A stretch of 64,000 nucleotides of DNA from Pseudoalteromonas citrea (GTDB lineage Bacteria > Pseudomonadota > Gammaproteobacteria > Enterobacterales > Alteromonadaceae): assembly GCF_000238375.3 (NCBI RefSeq), contig NZ_AHBZ03000021.1, positions 372,001-436,000 of the forward strand, read 5' to 3'. Below are positions 38,284-46,305 of the stretch, piece by piece. Under the pieces are notes generated by a model, which was not told the DNA's origin, ran no database searches, and was given only the letters and a program-made list of their open reading frames with translations. Position 1 is the first letter of the stretch. Every line of letters starts with the position of its first letter. Position numbers and translations under genes: made by a program.

Positions 38284-39194
38284 TTAGTTACTGGCAATAC
38301 CCAGTGGTATTTGGGTATGATGACAAAACACCTTGACCGTATTGCCGTTAAGGTCGGTTTTAACATCTTCTCCGTTAACGATAGGAATGACTTGATCGTC
38401 GCCCCAATGGCTCTCGAACGCACGTAGCGTAGAATACGCCGTACCAGTGTTAGTAACAATTTTACCTAAATCATTTAAGGTAAAACCATTATAAGAATTA
38501 GCGTTCCAAGTGGTTCCTGCGTTATTTACTAATGCGATCATCGGCCTATTTATTAATGAGTTATCAAATCCCTGAAACAAGTAAACATGACCTTTTGTAA
38601 TTGGACCTGTAGGAGAACCTGCATTAATTACAGTCATATCAGCTATTGTGCGAGGTGTATATTTCAATTCAGCACCGTGCAGCTGCAAATACAGTAGCCC
38701 GTCTTTTTCAGTGACGGTTGAGAGTGCTTTAACTGCCGGAGAGCTATCGTTTGGTGTATCTAAACTCAAAGGAGTATGAAGTGGTTCGTCACCAGTAGCA
38801 GACGTCCAACCTAAAGTCCCAGTAGGAGCATAGTTAGTATGTTTTGTTACAGGTACATATTCCTGTAAATAAGCCCCGCCTTGGCGTTTACCAATATTAC
38901 CAGTTAAAGCTGCCTGTAACCTGTTACCATAATCAATAAGTCTGGATTGGGTCGCATACACATTACCCACACCACCCACTACAACAGAGCTGTTTGAAGG
39001 TTCTGTGAAGTTTGAGAGGGTTTCGTAGGTAACTAGTCCTACATGCCCATCGCCCCAAGTATCCTGTATATTATTAGTGATTGAATCTACAGAGGAGGTG
39101 ACTTGTTGCCATGTAATACCGTCATCCGTAGTTCGCGTAGCATTCCCGATAGTACTAATACCTTTCATAGAGGCAGGGAATATTTGACTGGTGG
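38284..39194 (-). pseudogene. C-terminal half of IS-split tail fibre 4
   Basis: An open frame from the IS element to the stop at 38284. It continues in the same frame as the N-terminal half once the IS and one 8 bp target copy are removed (junction reads VPTASTSQIF). The last ~250 residues closely match fibre 3 (SNFTEPSNSSVVVG, NGEDVKTDLNGNTVKVF). An internal ATG at 39168 could start a 294-residue fragment, but it lacks a Shine-Dalgarno. Confidence 0.85.
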
Positions 39195-39202
39195 AAGCCG
39201 TT
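39195..39202. repeat. 8 bp target site duplication, left
   Basis: AAGCCGTT, identical to 40510-40517 on the other side of the IS. Confidence 0.9.
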
Positions 39203-40509
39203 GACCCTGTAAATAATTCTGTGTAACTGCTCTTAGTTACAAGTATTCAGTTAGTCGGTCTTCAAACATAATCATAAAACGGTTTAGAGCTTGCTTCCAG
39301 TTATGAATAGGCATTGTCCACCTCTTGGAAGCATCCATTATCGCTAAGTACACCACCTTGCTAGCGGATTCATCTGTCGGGAACAGTTTACGTTTCTTGG
39401 TCGCTTTTCTGATCACACTGTTCAGAGATTCAATAGCATTTGTCGTGTAGATAGCTTTACGAATATCTTGAGGGTAGCTAAATAGAGTATTGAGATTATC
39501 CCAATGAGCCGTCCAGGAGCGGCTGATTTGAGGGTACTTTTCATCCCATTTATCACCAAAGTGCTCTAACGCCAACAGGGCTTCATCTTCCGTTGTTGCT
39601 TGATAGATTTCTTTTAAGTCAGCGGTAATTGCCTTGTAGTCTTTCCATGGGACGTATTTCATTGAGTTTCGCACCATGTGTACGATACAGAGCTGAATTT
39701 GAGTTTTTGGATAAACAGCGTTGATGGCATCAGGAAAGCCCTTCAGGCCATCTACACACGCGATGAGGATATCATTCACGCCTCGATTTTGAAGTTCGGT
39801 GAGCACGCTAAGCCAGAACTTCGCTCCTTCGGTTTCGGACATCCACATCCCAAGAAGTTCTTTCTGACCTTCCATATTTACGCCAAGTGCGAGATAAATG
39901 GCTTTGTTGATAACCTGTTTATTCTGGCGTACTTTCACGACGATGCAATCGAGATAAACGATGGGATAGACCGTATCAAGCGGGCGAGATTGCCACTCAA
40001 CCACTTGTTCTAAAACAGCATCTGTAACTTTAGATATTAGACTGGCGGAGATATCCGCATCGTACATTTCTTTGAATGTTGCGACGATTTCACGGGTGGT
40101 CATTCCTTTGGCATATAGGCTTAAGATCTTGTCGTCCATCGATTGAAATCGGGTTTGATGTTTACGAACAAGCTTGGGTTCAAAGGACGCGTCACGGTCA
40201 CGAGGGACTTCTAACTGGATCTCACCATCGTCTGTAATTAGGCGTTTAGATGAGTAGCCATTTCGACTGTTACTATCGTTAGTTGGTGAGTTTTTTTCGT
40301 AACCGAGGTGCTCATTAAGTTCAGCATTTAAGGCTGTCTCAACCGTCACCTTGGTTAACATTTTCCTAAAGTCATCAAGATCAGAAGGAGTCTTAATCGA
40401 CTTAGCTGCTTCGCGAGCGAAGGCTTCTAGAGCTTTCTTATCCATATTGCTTATCCTCAGCCATTACTGGCTTAATTATAAGCAGATACACAATTTAAAT
40501 TACAGGCTC
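39203..40509. mobile_element. IS256-family insertion sequence (1307 bp)
   Basis: The ends are 28 bp imperfect inverted repeats starting GACCCTGTAAATAATTCTGT (left) and GAGCCTGTAATTTAAATTGT (right, complement), agreeing at about 20 positions. It is flanked by an exact 8 bp duplication, usual for this family. It carries a single transposase gene in the same direction as the disrupted fibre. The element introduces an immediate TGA stop in the fibre frame. Confidence 0.95.
39237..40445 (-). CDS. IS256-family transposase
   Basis: 402 residues of the mutator/IS256 type. The catalytic triad is visible: Asp166 in YLDCIVV, Asp232 in CVDGLKGF and Glu339 in TTNAIESLNS. Length and motifs are complete, so the element may be active. 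Confidence 0.95.
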   Translation of the reverse strand: MDKKALEAFAREAAKSIKTPSDLDDFRKMLTKVTVETALNAELNEHLGYEKNSPTNDSNSRNGYSSKRLITDDGEIQLEVPRDRDASFEPKLVRKHQTRFQSMDDKILSLYAKGMTTREIVATFKEMYDADISASLISKVTDAVLEQVVEWQSRPLDTVYPIVYLDCIVVKVRQNKQVINKAIYLALGVNMEGQKELLGMWMSETEGAKFWLSVLTELQNRGVNDILIACVDGLKGFPDAINAVYPKTQIQLCIVHMVRNSMKYVPWKDYKAITADLKEIYQATTEDEALLALEHFGDKWDEKYPQISRSWTAHWDNLNTLFSYPQDIRKAIYTTNAIESLNSVIRKATKKRKLFPTDESASKVVYLAIMDASKRWTMPIHNWKQALNRFMIMFEDRLTEYL

Positions 40510-42928
40510 AAGCCGTTGGAACTACAGGAACCCACTGCCCAATAACCCCATCAGGGAATGTGGCTGCAATTCTTTCAGGGTCTCCGATTATATCTACCCA
40601 AGGGAGTGAGTCGAATTCGGATGTAGTTTCATTTACTTTCCAATATTCAGAAGCCAATTGGACACCCGCAGTAACACCCAGATCATCTACAGGTTTTACG
40701 TTACTAACACCCTCAGTTGTAGCGCGGATAAATGAACCTGCTTCCTCATATATTGTTGCTGCAATCCAAACACTAGAACCTTTCGGTTTAATCCAGAATA
40801 TATCACCAATACCCATACCATATGTATTTGTTATATTAGGTCCATACACTACAAAGTGATACGCATCTGCATAGTAAAGACTTTTATTTATGAACGTATT
40901 TCCGTTGTCGTGCATTGCCTTACCCCAGAAAGGAACCTTACCCTTACCTCGCATCTCACCAGCGACAGCCTTTCGCATACTCTCTTCACGTAACTGATTC
41001 ACATCAAGCTTATTGGCATTGAGACGTAAGTCTTCTACCTGACCTGCGTAGATGGCATCGTAGAACTCATATTGATCTGCGCGGCCTGTGCGAGTAGAAC
41101 CACCACCGATATTACCCGCCCCTTGGCTGAATGTGAAGCAATCTAACGTGCTAGTAGGTAAAAAGACACTAGGGTGGTACCATTTATTAGCAATAGCCAT
41201 ATCTCCACTTAGCATCAAGCTACAACCCATCGGATTATAAGTCGGATGGTAAGCACCTTGGTTCATACGCTGTACGAGGGCGACGGGGATAGCAAAACAT
41301 TTACCTTCACAACCTGCATTAGAAGTATTCCCTTCATAAGGACCTGCGGGGGCTGTAGCTCTAAACCTACCAAGTTGACTTTCTGCTGCATTCCACTGGT
41401 CATGATACCTTCCCGCATTATTATTAGAAAATCTACCATAATCCATAGATGTACTTCTATTACCTCTAACTGCAACCTGAGCGCTATTAGGATCGCCATA
41501 CCTCATTGCACCTCCGCCAGAGTCTTTATAAGGTGTAATTGTGGCCCAATCATCCCCAAGTCCCTCAACAACCCTAATACGATACCTAACCTGAATTAAC
41601 TCATCAGCTTCTGAATCGTAATAGATATTGTTTTCAGGGTTATCTATCATCTCTTTTTTACGAGCTTCAGACATCTCTGACCATCTACGACCATACCCTT
41701 GCGTGATGGTATCCCACTCACCAAATGCGCAATAGCCTTGTGCAATACCATAATCAGTAAGTTTATTCAGCGCCATACCCTTGCCAAATGACGTCGCACC
41801 ATATTGCACATTACCCAGTGGTACGAATAAATCTTTATCAGAGATTTTCTCATGCCAAGTTTCAAGGAATACTAAGTCTTTACGTGAGGTGATAACTTGT
41901 TCTGTGGCAACATGGTATGAAATATCTCTTACAGAGAACGAATCTGTGCCTCTTGCCTGTAAAGCTTGCCCTGTGCCAGTAGGTAATCTAGTTACAGAGT
42001 AATTAGTCCACTGATCTGTGATGACGACCTCGGTTGGACCAGCGTTACCTAGGTGAACCCATATGGATTCGCCGCCGACCGCACCTTTAGCCGAGAAGGA
42101 AAATGTATATTGTGTTGATGCATCATGAGGTTTACTTTGAGCTATACTAGTATTAGGGCCAGAGCCAGTGACAGAGGCTTCACCTGTTGTGATAGTCCAA
42201 CCAGTATCTTTAGACCAAGAGCCGTCATCACCATTTCTGAAATCGCCGTTATCTATCACCCCTTCAAAAGCCTGTGCAGCACTTGCATGCTCCGTTATAA
42301 CACCTGTCGCTGAATCGTAGGTTTTAGTGCCGTCTGGGGCTGGGGGGAATTGTATTTGTATATTATTAGCAGCTTCAGTCGCGTTGAGAGCGGTGCCTTT
42401 AATAAGATGTGATACACCATCAATGACAGCGATAGGGAATCCAGAATGTGATGATCCTGCATCAGACACATTATTACGACGACCCCAGCGCATTTCTTTA
42501 AAATACGGCCAAAGACCTTCATTCACTGTGCCGTCTGCTCCACTACCTGCCCAATGCTTCCCCCACTCAATAAACCCACTGCCTGCATACTGCTGCTTAC
42601 GCAGCTCGCGCAACGCGTCAAATTGGGCTTTACTCATCACATGAGGGTTGGGGTTGATTTTTTCACTGTCTAAAATCAGTTTTGATAGCGTATTAACCTG
42701 TTTATTTTGGCCTTGTAGGTTTTTAAACGTCACGGTGCCGTGTTTGGTTTGCCAATCGTTCATGGCTTGGTAGTTACTGTCTACAAAATTATGGGTGTTT
42801 TGAATGTCGCCTTTTACTGCGTCAATTTCGGCTAAGCTACTGGTTACACTTTTTGCTAAGCTTTGGCTTGTATCTGCTAGCTCTGCTACGTCTACTTGTA
42901 GCTGTGTTAATCCGGCTTCAATGGTCAT
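40508..42928 (-). pseudogene. N-terminal half of IS-split tail fibre 4 (806 residues)
   Basis: The helical N-terminus and the PHVMSKAQFDALRELR...YAGSGFIEWG block parallel fibre 3. A carbohydrate-binding-like region follows (NGDFRNGDDGSWSKDTGW), then variable and shared blocks ending WVDIIGDPERIAATFPDG. It ends at VPTA with a TGA supplied by the IS. The restored gene would encode 1109 residues. The truncated protein keeps the attachment end but lacks the conserved C-terminal tip, so it is probably non-functional or altered in specificity. Confidence 0.88.
40510..40517. repeat. 8 bp target site duplication, right
   Basis: AAGCCGTT, identical to 39195-39202. Confidence 0.9.
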
Positions 42929-43404
42929 TGGTGGGTCCTTAAAGAAGGTAAATCTGATCCGCTGTGGGAAGGTAAAGTAAGAAATGTCGTCGTAGGCGAG
43001 GTTTTATACCTCGCATAAATTTGGCTTTATGCCTCGTATTATTAAATGCGCTGCGCCATCCGCTGCGGTGTTAGATGCCAACAAGCGCGACGTAAAGTCG
43101 CGCCTACGTTTAACTACATAACCGCTATTTTTATGGCAACACCGCCGCCCGTAGGCGAGGTTTTATACCTCGCATTATTTAGGTTTTATACCTCTCGTTA
43201 TTTGAGCGCTGCGCCATCTGATACGGTTGTTAAACACCAATAAGCGCGACATAAAGTCGCGCCTACGTTTAATCACATAACCGCTGTTTTTACGGCAACA
43301 CCGCCGCCGGTAGGCGAGGTTTTATACCTCGCATTATTTAACCGTGGTGCCATCCGATGCAGTGTTAAATACCAACAAGCGCGACGTAAATTCGCGCCTA
43401 CGGT
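42929..43404. repeat. Three copies of a second REP family (GTAGGCG palindromes)
   Basis: Units at ~42991-43108, 43150-43267 and 43310-43402 each start CGTAGGCGAGGTTTTATACC and end GCGCGACGTAAAGTCGCGCC+TACG, inverted hairpins at both ends, with a ~160 bp period. The last ends 2 nt before the stop codon of protein I copy 2. They are unrelated in sequence to the 21.6-25.9 kb family. Confidence 0.85.
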
Positions 43405-44409
43405 TTATGAGGTAGGTACTTTTGAGGTCATGTTTAGGCTACCAAAATTCATACGGCCTGTATTTGCGCCTGCAAAATACAAGGGGCGTACTTTTCGTAT
43501 TTGGCTGTGGGCAATCACCGCTTTGCAAAGCTGGCCTTGGTTGCCATTCACTTGGCCCAGTGAATCACCAAACCAACCGCCTTGCCACGTGCCAACCCAA
43601 TGGCGCTGAGCTAGCACCTTTTGTTGGCTATAAGTTCGGTAACGCACAATGTGGTTAGGCAAGCGAGACGGTACGCGGCCACTTAAATAATATCGCCATG
43701 GTTGTACGGTATCTAATTGCTCGCTGGTTTTTACCCGTGTGCGCTGATGGCCAAAGTGTAATTGCTGCGCTGAAGCATCAATTAACTGGCGGTTATAGCT
43801 GGCAAAACTGGCTTTGCAAAGCACTTTGCCATGCTCTTTAACCAGCACCCCAGAGTGGTCTGACAGTATATGCCCAAAACCCGCTCTTTGCCCTGATAGC
43901 GTTTGATTGCGTACATCATACCCATTGTATAAACGCGTCAGTTTAGCGCTCACCGGGGCGGAAAGTTGCGCCAATTTGGTCACATTACTGGTGCGGCCTT
44001 TTGGTAGCTCCCCTAAGTCGAGCTGGTAGGTGTAATGATGCCGACCAGAGTCGGTGTTTTCAATCGTTACATTGGGTAAGTCAAGCCAGCCCAGTGCCAT
44101 TTCTAAACTTTTAGGGGTACCGCGAATGCGCTGCCATGCCAACCCATCTTTTAACGTTTGTCGTAAATTGGGGCTATAGGGTAATAGTGCCTCTAGGCCA
44201 TATTCCCACACCAGCCACATTAATAACGCGTCGTTTGGGTCAGCTTTTAAGCTGTTTAATTGCGCAATGGCATTATCATACGGCGCATGTTGCTGGCTGA
44301 GTAACGCTTGTTGCTGTAATTGACTATGGTTGGGGGGTAAAAGCTGTTGCTTGGGTCGTTCGTCGTCGGTGGGTGGTGCGGCTGTTGGCATCATGGGCGT
44401 CACTTGCAT
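43405..44409 (-). CDS. Baseplate protein I, copy 2
   Basis: 334 residues, with a proline/glutamine-rich start and a gpI-like central part (NDALLMWLVWEYGLEALLPYSPNLR, RIRGTPKSLEMALGWLDLPNV). The C-terminal half (~180-334) is beta-rich and differs from copies 1 and 3. Eight nucleotides separate it from J copy 2. It is more divergent than the other I copies. Confidence 0.72.
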   Translation of the reverse strand: MQVTPMMPTAAPPTDDERPKQQLLPPNHSQLQQQALLSQQHAPYDNAIAQLNSLKADPNDALLMWLVWEYGLEALLPYSPNLRQTLKDGLAWQRIRGTPKSLEMALGWLDLPNVTIENTDSGRHHYTYQLDLGELPKGRTSNVTKLAQLSAPVSAKLTRLYNGYDVRNQTLSGQRAGFGHILSDHSGVLVKEHGKVLCKASFASYNRQLIDASAQQLHFGHQRTRVKTSEQLDTVQPWRYYLSGRVPSRLPNHIVRYRTYSQQKVLAQRHWVGTWQGGWFGDSLGQVNGNQGQLCKAVIAHSQIRKVRPLYFAGANTGRMNFGSLNMTSKVPTS

Positions 44410-44416
44410 AAGTCCC

Positions 44417-45253
44417 TCACTGGCATAGCTTTAATGTGATCGCCCCCATGGCCGCACATTGCGTTTTATCTATATTTTGGCGCTTGTCAGGCTTATGTAA
44501 CACCACATCGCGTACCCCTTTTTTGTGGAGCTGTGCACTTAACCAACTGGGGGTTAGGTCCCAGCCGAGGCGCGCCTCTTGCTCCCACGCCAGTGTTAAC
44601 GCTGCTTGCAACTCCTTAAACACCCGCTCTGAGGTATTTTCTTGCAGGAATACATCCGCCTCCACCTCGATGTATTTTAGGTCGGCTTTATTCACCTCTA
44701 CGGTGTCGGTGAGCATTTTAACGTCACTGGCGGTTACTGCCTGTGTCACCTTGCCCACTACTTCGTCTACATCGTGATCTTTTTCACCCAACACGGTAAC
44801 GGTAACCACGCCGTCTTTTAGGCTTTGTACCGACACGTCTAATATTTCAGTCGGTGCCGCATTGAGGGCATGTTTGCGATAATGCACGCCACTGCCGGCG
44901 GTACTCGAGGCTATGGTGTTATCTCGAATACGCAAGCGGTAATCTTCGTCAGACTCTTTATCTAAGCGCGACACGCCATAGAACGCGCCCAAGTGCAGTA
45001 AGTCATTATTTTTTGCTTTGGCTAATAAATTAGACGCCGCCGCTTCATTTATACGCTGGCGCAACAGCGCTTCACGGTAACTCTCTACCTGTAGCCATAC
45101 ATTAATTGGGTCGCTTTCAAGCTCCAATGCTTGTGCATATTCAGGGGCATATTCAATAAAGCGCGCTTTACGCTCAGTTAATATGTCTTGATACGACAAC
45201 GATTCAATAATGTTGGGTTCAGGCAGGGTTTGTAAATCAATATGTGTGGTCAT
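44417..45253 (-). CDS. Baseplate protein J, copy 2
   Basis: 278 residues of the baseplate J family: ALELESDPINVWLQVESYREAL, NDLLHLGAFYGVSR, DEDYRLRIRDNTIA. It is shorter than copies 1 and 3 and lacks their SADPRVKDV block, having APTEILDVSVQ instead. The start has GGGGGTGG as Shine-Dalgarno. Confidence 0.83.
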   Translation of the reverse strand: MTTHIDLQTLPEPNIIESLSYQDILTERKARFIEYAPEYAQALELESDPINVWLQVESYREALLRQRINEAAASNLLAKAKNNDLLHLGAFYGVSRLDKESDEDYRLRIRDNTIASSTAGSGVHYRKHALNAAPTEILDVSVQSLKDGVVTVTVLGEKDHDVDEVVGKVTQAVTASDVKMLTDTVEVNKADLKYIEVEADVFLQENTSERVFKELQAALTLAWEQEARLGWDLTPSWLSAQLHKKGVRDVVLHKPDKRQNIDKTQCAAMGAITLKLCQ

Positions 45254-45299
45254 GCCACCCCCTGTAAAACGGTAGTCTGTGCGTGATTAAACGCTGCTT

Positions 45300-45470
45300 T
45301 TTTAAAGTTTAAAGTTGAAATAAAAAGTTAAGCTCTGCACTTAAAAATGAAGTTTAAAAGTGGAGTTAAAAAATAAAGTTAAAAGTACCCGCTAATTTAT
45401 AAAGTTCAGCTTTGAAGCCCAGTTACAAAGCTTAGTTACAAAGTTCAGCTATAAAGCTCAGTGATCACGC
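45300..45470. repeat. A/T-rich degenerate short repeats upstream of J copy 2
   Basis: Many near-copies of AAAGTT(A/C)AGCT- and TTACAAAGCTTAG-type units (~13 bp) fill the gap between J copy 2 and the 45494 gene. They are distinct from the other junction repeats. Confidence 0.55.
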
Positions 45471-45493
45471 TAAACATGGTTTAAATACACGCA

Positions 45494-45934
45494 TTACACA
45501 GCATTATTTGCAGGGTCTACGTAAGCGTCAAACTCCAGTGTGTCAAACGCCAATCTAAACGGCGCGCCAATGCGTTCAAGCCCTGCGTTTAAACGCTCGG
45601 CAGTAATGATGTAATTACCCGATTGTTCAAACTTACCCTGCATTGTCACTACGCCGTCTTTGATATTTGCCACAAAGCGAATGTCATCAACAGGTTGTGT
45701 TGCGTTAATGACTCGTTCAACCATGACCATTAAACCGCCATCGGGCAAACCTTCGGCATTGGCAGTAATGGTGAATGACTCATCTTTGGGTAACCACCAA
45801 ATATTGCCGATAAGCTGGGCGTTGGGGCTGGCGACTGTGGTGTTTTTTAGGTCAATGTTTGGGAGTTGAACTTGCGCTTGTTTTAGCTTTTTACCGACCA
45901 CTATCCCGTTAAATATGATGTTTTCCATTTCCAT
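45494..45934 (-). CDS. Unknown small beta-rich protein of the fibre module
   Basis: 146 residues with alternating strand-like patterns (NIIFNGIVVGKKLKQAQVQL, GVVTMQGKFEQSGNYIITAE) and no recognised family. It overlaps the upstream small gene (TAATG) and is likely an accessory of fibre 5. Confidence 0.5.
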   Translation of the reverse strand: MEMENIIFNGIVVGKKLKQAQVQLPNIDLKNTTVASPNAQLIGNIWWLPKDESFTITANAEGLPDGGLMVMVERVINATQPVDDIRFVANIKDGVVTMQGKFEQSGNYIITAERLNAGLERIGAPFRLAFDTLEFDAYVDPANNAV

Positions 45935-46305
45935 TACTTGGCTCTCTCTGCAAAAAAGTAACTTAAACTAATGTTAAGTGGGTCGTTAGATGCGTAAGCT
46001 TCAACTTTAAAATTCTTTTCACAAACCTGCGGCTCAAATATGGCACCTTCATGTCTTTGAGAAGATATGATTTTTTGTTTGGTTTGGTACTCCGAAACAA
46101 CGCCATCAATAGTGACTCTAAGGTGTTGTGACCCCGAAAAAGGCTGATATAAACTAAAGCTTAAACTGTACACAATACAAGGTGTATCGAGTTCAAATAT
46201 TGTTTCATAAGCCGCCATATTTCGCTCAGTTCTTATGAACTCCCCTTGTCCTAAACCGCTTGGTATCCACCTTTTATCACTCACTAACTCACTAACACTT
46301 TTCAT
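45934..46305 (-). CDS. Unknown small protein after fibre 5
   Basis: 123 residues from the ATG at 46305, which overlaps the fibre 5 stop (TAATG) and has GGGAG upstream; an earlier in-frame ATG lies inside the fibre gene. It is beta-rich with several aromatics (CIVYSLSFSLYQPFSG). No family was recognised. Confidence 0.5.
   Translation of the reverse strand: MKSVSELVSDKRWIPSGLGQGEFIRTERNMAAYETIFELDTPCIVYSLSFSLYQPFSGSQHLRVTIDGVVSEYQTKQKIISSQRHEGAIFEPQVCEKNFKVEAYASNDPLNISLSYFFAERAK

Noticed and set aside
38118-38336. Plus-strand ORF of 72 codons in the gap
   Set aside because: It overlaps the end of the fibre on the other strand and spans a palindrome; no ribosome binding site or recognisable sequence.
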